A stretch of DNA of 64,000 bases from an uncultured Clostridia bacterium (lineage in GTDB: Bacteria > Bacillota > Clostridia > Oscillospirales > Acutalibacteraceae): positions 1-64,000 of the forward strand of contig CALWUU010000002.1 of the NCBI GenBank assembly GCA_944384835.1, written 5' to 3'. The translations under genes were made by a program, and so were the position numbers. This document shows positions 26,976 through 35,229 of this stretch, piece by piece; position 1 is the first letter of the stretch, and each line of letters opens with the position of its first letter. The notes below the pieces were generated by a model that saw only the letters and a program-made list of their open reading frames with translations, ran no database searches and had not been told where the DNA came from.

Positions 26976-27599
26976 ATGAAATTTGAAGATGCTTTTTTTG
27001 AATTTGCCGCAGGCAGATTAAATCAATTGCCTCCATCGGATGTACCCGAAATTGTATTTTCGGGGAAATCGAACGTAGGTAAATCTTCTTTGATCAATAA
27101 AATTTTAAATCGTAAATCATTGGCACGCGTCAGTGCAACGCCCGGAAAGACAGGAACCATTAACTTTTATAGCTTAAAAGAGTGCCGTTTGGTAGACTTG
27201 CCCGGTTATGGTTATGCGAAAGTATCCCATGCGGAAAAATTGCGCTGGGCTGAATTGGTGGAAGGATATTTGGCATCTGACCGAAATATTCAATTTGTAG
27301 TACAAATTATTGATATTCGCCATAAACCAACGGAAAATGACTTGCATATGATCGAGTATCTTATGGAATCCCGTTTTCCGTTTGCGGTAGTCGTGACGAA
27401 AAGTGATAAACTGAACAAAACGCAGCGTGCAAAACAATTGGCGTATTTTGATGAGCTGTTCTGTGATGAAAACGGTGAAAGCCTGGTGCACTATATTCCG
27501 TTTTCATCCGTTAATGGGGAAGGCGTTGATGTTATGAAACAAATCATTCAGTCAATTGCACAAGCACACACAGCGCAGCTTCAGGCACAGCAAGAGTAA
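26976..27599 (+). CDS. engB: Ribosome biogenesis GTPase YsxC/EngB
   Basis: 207 residues. TRAFAC GTPase with G1 (GKSNVGKSSLINKI), G3 (DLPGYG), G4 (TKSDKL) and the family N-terminal region PPSDVPEIVFSG. It is needed for late 50S subunit assembly. GCAGGAGG is a good ribosome site. Confidence 0.95.
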   Translation: MKFEDAFFEFAAGRLNQLPPSDVPEIVFSGKSNVGKSSLINKILNRKSLARVSATPGKTGTINFYSLKECRLVDLPGYGYAKVSHAEKLRWAELVEGYLASDRNIQFVVQIIDIRHKPTENDLHMIEYLMESRFPFAVVVTKSDKLNKTQRAKQLAYFDELFCDENGESLVHYIPFSSVNGEGVDVMKQIIQSIAQAHTAQLQAQQE

Positions 27600-27620
27600 G
27601 GAATGAGAGGGGAAAAGCCG

Positions 27621-28919
27621 ATGTTTGTTTCGGATTGTTTGAATGTCAATGATAAAGGACATTTAACCATTGGCGGATGCGATACAGTATCACTGGCGCA
27701 GGAATTTTCAACACCACTGTTTGTAATGGATGAAGATTATATACGCAAAACATGCCGTATGTATCAAAATTCGTTGAATGAGTATTATCAGGGCAGAGGC
27801 ATGGTGTTATATGCCAGCAAAGCATTCAGCTGTAAAGAAATGTGCCGTATCGTTAAGGATGAAGGCATTGGATTGGATGTAGTTTCCGGAGGAGAGCTGT
27901 ATACAGCGCTTGAAGCGGGATTTCCCGCCCAGCGTATCCATTTTCACGGGAACAATAAAACGGAAGATGAAATTCGTTTTGCTTTACAGAACAATGTGGG
28001 ACATTTTGTGGTAGATAATTTTTTTGAGTTAGAAACTCTTGATAGACTGGCGGCCCAGCAAAATAAAACTGCAGATATTTCATTGCGTATCAAACCTGGG
28101 ATTGAAGCGCATACCCATGAAGCGGTTATGACAGGACAAATTGATTCTAAATTTGGTTTTGCGCTGGAAACAGGTGAAGCAATGGAAGCTGTAAAATTTG
28201 CGGCAAAATTTCGTCATGTTAGATTAAAGGGAATGCATAACCATATTGGTTCTCAAATATTTGACATTGAGCCGTTTAAAAGCGCAGCAAAGGTTATGCT
28301 GGAATTTATGAATCAAATCCGTACAGAAACCGGGATTATCATAGAAGAATTGAATCTTGGCGGCGGATTTGGTATCAAGTATGTAAACAGTGATCATCCT
28401 GTGCCGTACGGTGATTATATGAAAGAGATTTCACACGTGGTGTATCAAACATGTGAAGAACTCGATTTTCCTGTTCCGTATATTTTTATGGAACCGGGAC
28501 GTTCCATCGTAGGTGAAGCAGGCATTACATTGTATCGTGTAGGAGGGATCAAAGAAATTCCCAATATACGCACCTATGTATCAGTAGACGGCGGTATGAC
28601 GGACAATCCCCGATATGCCTTGTATCAATCGGAATACAGCGTTGTTGTGGCAAATAAAGCAAATGAGCCGGCTGTAAAGAAAGTAACCATTGCAGGTAGG
28701 TGCTGTGAAAGCGGAGATTTAATCCAGGAGCATACCATGATACAAGACGTGGAAGTAGGAGATACTTTGGCGGTATTATCTACGGGCGCCTACAATTATT
28801 CTATGGCATCTAATTATAACCGTGTTTGCAAGCCTGCTGTTGTGATGGTTCGAAACGGCGAACCGAGAGTTATTATAAAACGCGAAACATACGCCGATTT
28901 GGTACGCAATGATATATAA
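27621..28919 (+). CDS. lysA: Diaminopimelate decarboxylase
   Basis: 432 residues, fold III PLP enzyme. It decarboxylates meso-diaminopimelate to lysine. The PLP lysine lies in LYASKAFSCKEM; HNHIGSQI, LGGGFGIKY, MEPGRSIVGEAG, CCESGD and GAYNYSMASNYN are all conserved. The ATG at 27621 is preferred over 27603 because AGAGGGGAA sits before it. It is the last step of the aspartate-family lysine branch whose first enzymes are encoded at 60-64 kb. Confidence 0.96.
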   Translation: MFVSDCLNVNDKGHLTIGGCDTVSLAQEFSTPLFVMDEDYIRKTCRMYQNSLNEYYQGRGMVLYASKAFSCKEMCRIVKDEGIGLDVVSGGELYTALEAGFPAQRIHFHGNNKTEDEIRFALQNNVGHFVVDNFFELETLDRLAAQQNKTADISLRIKPGIEAHTHEAVMTGQIDSKFGFALETGEAMEAVKFAAKFRHVRLKGMHNHIGSQIFDIEPFKSAAKVMLEFMNQIRTETGIIIEELNLGGGFGIKYVNSDHPVPYGDYMKEISHVVYQTCEELDFPVPYIFMEPGRSIVGEAGITLYRVGGIKEIPNIRTYVSVDGGMTDNPRYALYQSEYSVVVANKANEPAVKKVTIAGRCCESGDLIQEHTMIQDVEVGDTLAVLSTGAYNYSMASNYNRVCKPAVVMVRNGEPRVIIKRETYADLVRNDI

Positions 28920-28934
28920 CCAATTGCTTGTATA

Positions 28935-28963
28935 TTTACTTTTTCACTTTTATGTGCTAAAAT
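28935..28963 (+). promoter_or_regulatory. Candidate promoter for the TrpR-like gene
   Basis: TTTACT, 17 bases, TAAAAT with TGTGC before the -10; the weak -35 is offset by the extended -10. Confidence 0.5.
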
Positions 28964-28995
28964 TGTAATTAATGAAAGTGAAAGGACGGATTGCC

Positions 28996-29301
28996 ATGAA
29001 TTCAAAAGTAAAAAGCGATAGTGTCGATTTTTTATTCCATTCCATCCTCAAACTGAAAACAGTAGAGGAATGCTACGATTTTTTTGAAGATCTATGCACA
29101 GTGCCCGAAATAAAGGCCATGTCTCAGCGTTTGGAAGTGGCGCATATGTTAAGTAATAATTGCGTTTACAGCGATATAGTAGCAAAAACAGGTGCTTCCA
29201 CCGCAACCATAAGCAGAGTGAACCGCTCGCTTAACTATGGCTGTGACGGATATGAATTGGTATTTGGAAGATTGCAAGAGGAAGATGAGGCGACATCATG
29301 A
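28996..29301 (+). CDS. YerC/YecD family TrpR-like regulator
   Basis: 101 residues. The N-terminal helical part is followed by a helix-turn-helix (YSDIVAKTGASTATISRVNR) of the Trp repressor superfamily, matching the Firmicute YerC/YecD family (TIGR02531). The regulated genes are unknown. ATG at 28996 is preferred over 28972 because AAAGGACGG precedes it. The stop overlaps the start of the methyltransferase gene (ATGA). Confidence 0.88.
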   Translation: MNSKVKSDSVDFLFHSILKLKTVEECYDFFEDLCTVPEIKAMSQRLEVAHMLSNNCVYSDIVAKTGASTATISRVNRSLNYGCDGYELVFGRLQEEDEATS

Positions 29302-30056
29302 GTAGTTATACAGCTTTTGCAGAATTTTATGACCAATTGACTAACGATGTAGATTATAAAAAACGCGCAGAATATTTTTGTAAGCTCTTGGCACGACATG
29401 GTCATGCTATGGGGCTAACCTTAGATTTGGCTTGCGGAACAGGCAGTCTGACAATAGAACTGGCAAAACGAGGCGTCGATGTGTATGGCATTGATGCCTC
29501 TCCGTCTATGCTGACAGTTGCACAGGAAAAAGCAGCACAGGAAAATACGCCGATATTATTTTTGTGTCAGCGCATGGAAGAACTGGATCTGTTTGGAACC
29601 ATTGATACGGTAGTATGTACGCTGGACAGTGTAAACCATTTAACAGAGGAAAAAGACGTGCTGCAAGCATTTCAGCGTGTAGCGCTCTTTTTAGATCCAA
29701 ATGGTTATTTTGTATTTGATGTAAATACGCCATACAAACATAGGCATGTATTAGAAAATAATACGTTTCTTTATGATACTGAAAATGTATACTGTGTATG
29801 GCAGAACGCATTAGATGCTGAAACCGGAATTGTAGAAATTAATCTGGATTTTTTCGCACGTCAGGAAGGAGATTTATATAGACGTTCCAACGAATGCTTT
29901 TGTGAACGTCCTTACGACTCTGCTGAAATTAAGATTTTGCTTGAAAGAGCAGGTATGGAATTGGTAACCATTTACGATGATATGACCTTTTCACCGGCTT
30001 CTCCTGAAAATGAGCGCTGGGTGGTAGTGGCCAAAAAGATGAGAGAAGATCACTGA
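29298..30056 (+). CDS. Class I SAM-dependent methyltransferase
   Basis: 252 residues. Rossmann-fold methyltransferase with motif I LDLACGTGSLTIELAKRG and the acidic residue of motif II in VYGIDASPSML. It begins with FAEFYDQLTNDVDY, common in Firmicute homologues (YdaC/YqeM-like). The substrate is unknown. It is coupled to the TrpR-like gene by a 4-base overlap and followed by hslO 17 bases later. Confidence 0.87.
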   Translation: MSSYTAFAEFYDQLTNDVDYKKRAEYFCKLLARHGHAMGLTLDLACGTGSLTIELAKRGVDVYGIDASPSMLTVAQEKAAQENTPILFLCQRMEELDLFGTIDTVVCTLDSVNHLTEEKDVLQAFQRVALFLDPNGYFVFDVNTPYKHRHVLENNTFLYDTENVYCVWQNALDAETGIVEINLDFFARQEGDLYRRSNECFCERPYDSAEIKILLERAGMELVTIYDDMTFSPASPENERWVVVAKKMREDH

Positions 30057-30073
30057 CAGGAGAGGTGCTTGAT

Positions 30074-30976
30074 ATGAATAAAATTATGAGATGTATCACA
30101 TCTGACGGAAGTATTATGGCAGCTGCAATTGATTCCAGCGACATCGTTCACATTGCACAAAGTATCCATAAAACCAGTCCTGTTGCCACAGCGGCATTAG
30201 GGCGTTTGTTGACAGCGTCTTCAATTATGGGTACTATGCTGAAACAAAAAAACGCAACTGTTACATTGAAAGTCAATGGCGGAGGTCCTTTGGGAACATT
30301 GGTGGCAATTGCCGACAGCAAAGGAAATTGCCGCGGAAATATTACAAACCCCGACGCAAATGTGCCTTTGAAGGACAATGGGAAGCTTGATGTTGGAGGA
30401 GCAGTAGGTAAGGACGGTTTATTGCTCGTGATTCGAGACTATGGCGAAGGCGAGCCTTATATGGGACAAATTGAACTGGTATCGGGAGAAATTGCAGAAG
30501 ATATTACAAATTACTTTGCAGCCAGTGAACAAATTCCAACGGTATGCGCTTTGGGAGTATTGTTAGACAAAGACGACCATAAAGTTCTGTTGGCCGGCGG
30601 ATTGCTGATCCAAGCGCTTCCTGGGGCAGATGACGCTGCCTTAGAAAAGCTGGAGAAAAATGTCATGGAGCTGCCTTCTGTAACTACTATGCTTGCACAA
30701 GGACTGTCCATTGAAGATATTTGCCGCAAAGCTTTGGCAGGATTTGATGTTGAAATATTGGATGAGTATGAAGTAAACTATGCCTGCCCATGCAGCAAAG
30801 AACGTGTAAAACGTGCATTGACCAGCCTTCCTGTTGATGAAATTTTGCAGATTGCAAATGAAGAAGGCAAAATGGAAGCAAAGTGTCAATATTGTGGACG
30901 CATGTATGAAATCGGAAAATCTGAATTAGAGGAACTGGCAGCTTCTGTCCAAAAAGAGAAGAACGAAGAAACGTAA
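30074..30976 (+). CDS. hslO: Hsp33, redox-regulated chaperone
   Basis: 300 residues. The C-terminal zinc-binding redox switch has the expected Cys pairs (CPCSKERV and CQYCGRM). The reduced zinc-bound form is inactive; oxidation releases zinc and activates holdase function. The N-terminal part shows the family signature TSPVATAALGRLL. The ATG at 30074 follows GGAGAGG; GTG at 30065 lies inside that ribosome site. Confidence 0.95.
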   Translation: MNKIMRCITSDGSIMAAAIDSSDIVHIAQSIHKTSPVATAALGRLLTASSIMGTMLKQKNATVTLKVNGGGPLGTLVAIADSKGNCRGNITNPDANVPLKDNGKLDVGGAVGKDGLLLVIRDYGEGEPYMGQIELVSGEIAEDITNYFAASEQIPTVCALGVLLDKDDHKVLLAGGLLIQALPGADDAALEKLEKNVMELPSVTTMLAQGLSIEDICRKALAGFDVEILDEYEVNYACPCSKERVKRALTSLPVDEILQIANEEGKMEAKCQYCGRMYEIGKSELEELAASVQKEKNEET

Positions 30977-31016
30977 TTCTTTGCAGAAAAATAAATAAAA
31001 AGTTTTGGAAAAAGTG

Positions 31017-31045
31017 TTGACATATTTTCTAATAAATGATATTAT
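31017..31045 (+). promoter_or_regulatory. Promoter for the tRNA cluster
   Basis: TTGACA, 17 bases, TATTAT, ending 34 bases before tRNA-Val. It is a near-consensus stable-RNA promoter. Confidence 0.75.
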
Positions 31046-31079
31046 ATAACACGTCGCCGGGCAAACCGGTTGACGAAAT

Positions 31080-31155
31080 GGGAGCATAGCTCAGCTGGGA
31101 GAGCATCTGCCTTACAAGCAGAGGGTCACAGGTTCGAGCCCTGTTGTTCCCACCA
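31080..31155 (+). tRNA. tRNA-Val (anticodon TAC)
   Basis: Full cloverleaf: acceptor GGGAGCA/TGTTCCC, anticodon arm TCTGC-CTTACAA-GCAGA, T-arm ACAGG-TTCGAGC-CCTGT, encoded CCA. Confidence 0.97.
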
Positions 31156-31158
31156 TAT

Positions 31159-31235
31159 GGCCTAGTAGTTCAGTTGGTTAGAACGCCAGCCTGTCACGCT
31201 GGAGGTCGACGGTTCGAGCCCGTTCTAGGTCGCCA
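31159..31235 (+). tRNA. tRNA-Asp (anticodon GTC)
   Basis: Acceptor GGCCTAG/CTAGGTC, anticodon arm CCAGC-CTGTCAC-GCTGG, discriminator G, encoded CCA; 77 bases. Confidence 0.97.
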
Positions 31236-31238
31236 TAT

Positions 31239-31314
<76 letters not shown>

Positions 31315-31319
31315 TGCGT

Positions 31320-31395
31320 GCGGATGTAGCTCATCTGGTAGAGCGCCACCTTGCCAAGGTGGAGGTAGCGAGTTCGAGCCTCGTCATCCGCTCCA
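31320..31395 (+). tRNA. tRNA-Gly (anticodon GCC)
   Basis: Acceptor GCGGATG/CATCCGC, anticodon arm CCACC-TTGCCAA-GGTGG, encoded CCA. Confidence 0.97.
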
Positions 31396-31405
31396 TATGA
31401 CTCTG

Positions 31406-31448
31406 AATGACGCTTATTTAAATTTTTTAAATAAAGCGTCATTTTATC
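31406..31448 (+). terminator. Terminator-like hairpin inside the tRNA cluster
   Basis: AATGACGCTTATTTAAA and TTTAAATAAAGCGTCATT pair along about 17 bp with a one-base bulge, followed by TTATC. It separates tRNA-Gly from tRNA-Cys. A second small hairpin, GTTCAG/CTGAAC, lies at 31454-31471. Confidence 0.6.
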
Positions 31449-31479
31449 AATAGGTTCAGCATATACTGAACTTAGAGAT

Positions 31480-31554
31480 GGTGCCATAGCCAAGCGGTAA
31501 GGCCAAGGTCTGCAAAACCTTTATTCCCCAGTTCAAATCTGGGTGGCACCTCCA
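31480..31554 (+). tRNA. tRNA-Cys (anticodon GCA)
   Basis: Acceptor GGTGCCA/TGGCACC, anticodon loop CTGCAAA, T-arm around TTCAAAT, encoded CCA; 75 bases. Confidence 0.96.
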
Positions 31555-31566
31555 GTTTATATTTGA

Positions 31567-31609
31567 ATCACCGAGGCACTGTGTTTTATAGTGTCTCGGT
31601 GATTTTTTT
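31567..31609 (+). terminator. Terminator of the tRNA cluster
   Basis: ATCACCGAGGCACT and AGTGTCTCGGTGAT pair (one mismatch-type position) and are followed by seven T residues. Confidence 0.9.
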
Positions 31610-31740
31610 GTGCAGATATTTTTTGAAAAGAGTTATGTAGTATCTGCTTGCTAGATAGTTTATCTTTTTCACATTATTTTTTCTTTCATAACTTAATATG
31701 TTACATTGATAGCATAGGGAGTATTAAGGAGAAAAATCAT

Positions 31741-32667
31741 ATGAAAAGAGTAATTAGTTTCGTATTGACTGCATTATTGTGTATGAGTTTTTTGGTGGGA
31801 TGCAACAGTGATTCACCGGCTCAAGCAGAAACTTCACAAGATGTTGTGGATTATTTGAAAAAACAAGGTATGTCTATTGTATATGAACTGCCGTATTCAG
31901 ATGAAGACCAAATGAACAATTTGAATCAATACGATTGCACTTCCAGAACAGACTTTTCAGACTCAGCCATTGAAGAAACTTACGACAAAAATGAGCCGCT
32001 TAGCGGAACTGTGGAATTATTTAAAGATGCAGATGCAGCTGTAAAGAGAGCAGATTTTATTAAGACATATCAAAGACCTTATGATTTTGGTTATCTAATT
32101 TTGAAAGATAATATTTTACTAAGTATCAATACGTTTGCACCAGCAGAAATTGTTGAAAAGTATGCAAATGCATTAGGCGCAGAAATATACAGTGAACCAA
32201 ATATATACCACAAAACGCCTGAAACAGTTTCCATTGAAAATAATTTGTTTAACGAATCTCCCGAAGAATGTCTTAGAATTATAAATCAATATCTTACAAA
32301 CATGATTCCATTAGATAGCTTAATCAAGTACGAAGGAGAATCCTTTGATACTGCTGGTGTGCCTATTATGACGTCTAGTTACTTTATGTTTACTACTGAC
32401 GCTTCCAGAAATCATACCAAAAGCATTTTGTTGGAAATAGGTACGAGTGATGGAGATAATTCTGAAATCATAAAAGCATATTTAGTAGCTATTTTCTTTG
32501 CTGTTGACCCTCAAATGAGTAAAGATTTATATAATGTAATCATGACGGAATTGATAGAAGGTACTTCAAGAGGTAGGCGTACAGCTATTTCCACCCATAA
32601 TGGAATTAATTATTTTGCTTATGTAAATGCAGAATCTATGAGTTTTACGATAACGCCTGAAGTTTAG
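31741..32667 (+). CDS. Lipoprotein of unknown function
   Basis: 308 residues. A type II signal peptide is clear: basic KR, a hydrophobic stretch, and the lipobox LVGC with the Cys about 22 residues from the start, so it should be lipid-anchored on the outer face of the membrane. The mature part is mixed alpha/beta and acidic; no domain is recognised. AAGGAG fixes the ATG at 31741; an upstream in-frame ATG at 31648 would bury the signal peptide. It is flanked by terminator hairpins on both sides, so it is probably monocistronic. TACATT at 31702-31707 preceded by TATGT could be its -10, but the -35 is poor. Confidence 0.75.
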   Translation: MKRVISFVLTALLCMSFLVGCNSDSPAQAETSQDVVDYLKKQGMSIVYELPYSDEDQMNNLNQYDCTSRTDFSDSAIEETYDKNEPLSGTVELFKDADAAVKRADFIKTYQRPYDFGYLILKDNILLSINTFAPAEIVEKYANALGAEIYSEPNIYHKTPETVSIENNLFNESPEECLRIINQYLTNMIPLDSLIKYEGESFDTAGVPIMTSSYFMFTTDASRNHTKSILLEIGTSDGDNSEIIKAYLVAIFFAVDPQMSKDLYNVIMTELIEGTSRGRRTAISTHNGINYFAYVNAESMSFTITPEV

Positions 32668-32707
32668 ATCGGATAACGGAAAGACTATTTCATTTTAAAT
32701 ATTTTAT

Positions 32708-32756
32708 AACACAAGATGCCCCCTTTGTGCATAAATAAAGGGAGCATCTTGTGTTG
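32708..32756. terminator. Long hairpin after the lipoprotein gene
   Basis: AACACAAGATGC-CCCTTT and AAAGGG-AGCATCTTGTGTT form an extended stem. The T-run after it on the plus strand is weak, so its role as terminator is probable rather than certain. Confidence 0.55.
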
Positions 32757-32789
32757 TCCACTCATATGATATGCATGAGGTGAGTGGTT

Positions 32790-33782
32790 TTGAAGAAAAG
32801 GTGTGATGCGGTTTTTGAAGGCGGAGGAGTGCGCGGTATTGGCTTGGCAGGAGCGGTATACCAAATGGAAAGAAACGGCTACACATTCGGCAATGTAGCC
32901 GGATCGTCTGCCGGGGCAATTATAGCTGCTCTTTTAGCGGCAGGGTATACAGGTGAAGAAATATACGAGGAAATGAAGCGTGTTAATTACTTTAAATTTA
33001 AAGAAAAACATTTTATAGATTATTTCGGTATTATAGGAAAATTATTCAGTATTTTATTTCACTTTGGCATATACAGCGCGGATTATTTTGAACAGTGGCT
33101 TACGGAATTATTATCTCAAAAAGGTGTATACACGTTTGGAGACTTAAAATGCGGTTCACATACCGGACATTGCAAATACAAACTGCAAGTAACGGCGTCA
33201 GATATTACGGATGAAGAGTTGCTTGTGTTTCCAAGAGATTTACACAAATTTGGAATTATGGCGGATATGTATCCCATTGCAAAAGCGGTGCGTATGAGCA
33301 TGAGTATTCCTGTTTTTTATGAGCCTTTTATATTAAGGGATCAAAGCGGAAAAAAACATTATATTGTGGATGGCGGTATGTTAAGCAATTATCCAATGTG
33401 GATATTGGATGAAGGAACGACAGAACCACAGTATCCGATTATTGGATTTAAATTTTGGGAACCAAAAGAATGTACAACACTTTGTAAATGCAGCCGGATG
33501 AATATTGTAGAATATATGGGGCAGCTTGTTTCGACTATGATGGATGTTTACGATAAAGGCTATATTGCGCATTCACAAGGAGATTTACAACGCTCCATTC
33601 AGATTCCGGTGCATATTACAATCAACGGTACGTACCAAAAAATACGGGCAACGGACTTTGCGATTACCTCAGAAGAAAGTCAAGTGCTTTTTCAAAATGG
33701 AGTAAATGCGGCAACAGAATTTTTACAGCGCTGGGATTTTCATGAATGGAAAGAGAAATATAGGCTTTCAGGGAAAAAATAA
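32790..33782 (+). CDS. Patatin-like phospholipase
   Basis: 330 residues. The Ser-Asp dyad hydrolase shows all family motifs: the oxyanion hole FEGGGVRGIGLAGAV, nucleophile elbow GSSAGAI (G-x-S-x-G), and the catalytic Asp in VDGG. It probably hydrolyses phospholipids or other acyl esters; there is no signal peptide. TTG at 32790 is chosen because ATGAGGTG ends 7 bases upstream; GTG at 32784 is too close to it. Confidence 0.88.
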   Translation: MKKRCDAVFEGGGVRGIGLAGAVYQMERNGYTFGNVAGSSAGAIIAALLAAGYTGEEIYEEMKRVNYFKFKEKHFIDYFGIIGKLFSILFHFGIYSADYFEQWLTELLSQKGVYTFGDLKCGSHTGHCKYKLQVTASDITDEELLVFPRDLHKFGIMADMYPIAKAVRMSMSIPVFYEPFILRDQSGKKHYIVDGGMLSNYPMWILDEGTTEPQYPIIGFKFWEPKECTTLCKCSRMNIVEYMGQLVSTMMDVYDKGYIAHSQGDLQRSIQIPVHITINGTYQKIRATDFAITSEESQVLFQNGVNAATEFLQRWDFHEWKEKYRLSGKK

Positions 33783-33815
33783 ACCCGGCAGAGTTCTTCT
33801 GTCGGGTTTATTTTT
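33780..33815. terminator. Bidirectional terminator
   Basis: AAACCCGGCAGA and TCTGTCGGGTTT (one G-T pair) with T-runs on both sides; it serves the converging patatin and DUF4198-like genes and overlaps both stop codons closely. Confidence 0.85.
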
Positions 33816-34581
33816 AGTGGTGGTGATGGTGTCCGTGTTCGCCTACTTTAAAGCAGTGGGTGATTGTAAAGTTTCTGCCTTCGTAAACACCGTCTTTTTT
33901 ATCATCTGTTACATGACGTACAATGAGACAATAGGTTCCTACTTTGTCGGGTTTAATGGTAAAGATACCGTTTGCATCAGAAGTGATTTCTGTTTCTACC
34001 AGTCCGTTTTCAGATTGATAAATCAAAGTACCTTTGTGTGCATCGGCAGGTTTGTCCCCAAGCATTAATTGTAATTTTAATTCGTGGCCTACTACGTAGT
34101 TTGGGTTGGAAACAGGAAGCAGATACATTTCCAAACCTGTGATAGGGGTTACTTCGGTATCATGATGATGACCGACAGAAACGCAGGTGGTTGCATACTG
34201 GCAATAGTCGCGTACTTCAATAGCATCAGGATATTGCTCGCGTGTGCCCAATTTATAATCTTCATTGGGATATTGTGCCCAGCATTCGTCATAGCTGGTT
34301 ACCAGCATGTGGAATCCTTCCTGATTGGTATCAGCGGTAATATCATACCATAAGTCTCCGCTTGGTTCGGCGGAAGCCTCAGAGCATGTGCCGTCCGGAG
34401 CATAAATGTGATGTTTTAAATAATCTTTATTTGGCAGACCATCTACTGCAAGATTGTGACCCCACTGCATTTTTACCATAACAGGATCTCCCAAATGATA
34501 ATGAGACGGATACTCTTCCAGCCAGCCTTCATGACCGTATACCAATAGATGAGTTGTATCTTTTATGTTGTTTTGTGCCAT
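33814..34581 (-). CDS. DUF4198-like (NikM-type) protein with His-rich C-terminal tail
   Basis: 255 residues. The overall layout (HEGWLEEYPSHYHLGDPV near the N-terminus, paired beta segments and GIFTIKPDKVGTYCLIVRHV) resembles DUF4198 proteins linked to nickel or cobalt uptake. His is abundant, with an internal GHHHD and a natural HGHHHHH C-terminus. No signal peptide or membrane span is visible, unlike exported relatives, so a cytosolic metal-binding or storage role is possible (inference). AAAGGAAAG lies before the ATG. The promoter contains a perfect palindrome in its spacer. No transporter gene is adjacent. Confidence 0.7.
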   Translation of the reverse strand: MAQNNIKDTTHLLVYGHEGWLEEYPSHYHLGDPVMVKMQWGHNLAVDGLPNKDYLKHHIYAPDGTCSEASAEPSGDLWYDITADTNQEGFHMLVTSYDECWAQYPNEDYKLGTREQYPDAIEVRDYCQYATTCVSVGHHHDTEVTPITGLEMYLLPVSNPNYVVGHELKLQLMLGDKPADAHKGTLIYQSENGLVETEITSDANGIFTIKPDKVGTYCLIVRHVTDDKKDGVYEGRNFTITHCFKVGEHGHHHHH

Positions 34582-34632
34582 AATTGTTCACTTTCCTTTT
34601 CACAGTTTCATTGTGCAATATGCTTTATTTAC

Positions 34633-34661
34633 AATGTATCACATTTTGAAATGTGTTGCAA
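34633..34661 (-). promoter_or_regulatory. Promoter of the His-rich protein gene
   Basis: On the minus strand: TTGCAA, 17 bases, TACATT with TGTGA before the -10. Confidence 0.6.
34640..34655. promoter_or_regulatory. Palindromic operator candidate
   Basis: CACATTT-TG-AAATGTG, a perfect 7-2-7 inverted repeat that fills almost the whole spacer between -35 and -10. A repressor bound here would block RNA polymerase. It does not match the Fur/Zur or Rex consensus as I know them. Confidence 0.5.
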
Positions 34662-34758
34662 TTCTTTCTTTTTCTCTTTTTGATAAATTTTTCTCACTAT
34701 GCCTTCTTTCGGCATAAAAGCTGCACAAATAATAGAATAGCAGCCTGACGATTGTTTT

Positions 34759-35229
34759 TTATTTATGTTCTTTACATGAAAGTGCAGTTACCTCTATCTT
34801 GAATACACATACGGTGTCTATCATTTCATCATGAAATTCCCAGTTATTTTTATGTGTATTTTGGTACATAATGCTTTGCAGAGCGTGATGTTTCTCTGCG
34901 TGATTATGTATGATAGAGGCAGTACCGTTTCCAATCACACTTTGGAATCGCGCTGAGTATTGACATGCGTCAGCACCTTTCTGCAACTGATAGCCGGTAT
35001 CCAGCTCAAATCCAACTTGCGGACAAGTTTCAATCAGTTGAATTTTTTTACCTTGTTTTGCGCTGTGAAAATAAAAAATACGTTTACCTGATTTTTTTTC
35101 GTATCCAAAATTTAAGGGAACAATATATACGCTGCCTTGGTCGTAAAATCCCAAACGGCAGCAGTTGCAAGAAGCGATGATTGCATCTATCTCACAGTCA
35201 TCCGTAACCTCTCGGTCTTTTCGTCTCAT
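34759..35229 (-). CDS. Pyridoxamine 5'-phosphate oxidase-like flavoprotein (Nim family)
   Basis: 156 residues. The FMN-binding split-barrel pattern matches NimA-like proteins: an N-terminal basic segment followed by CRLGFYDQGSVYIVPLNFGY, and FYFHSAKQGKKIQLIE. Related proteins bind FMN and some reduce nitroimidazoles; the physiological substrate is unknown. The start at 35229 is chosen because GGAGG lies 8 bases upstream; a longer in-frame start at 35259 lies before that site. Confidence 0.82.
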   Translation of the reverse strand: MRRKDREVTDDCEIDAIIASCNCCRLGFYDQGSVYIVPLNFGYEKKSGKRIFYFHSAKQGKKIQLIETCPQVGFELDTGYQLQKGADACQYSARFQSVIGNGTASIIHNHAEKHHALQSIMYQNTHKNNWEFHDEMIDTVCVFKIEVTALSCKEHK

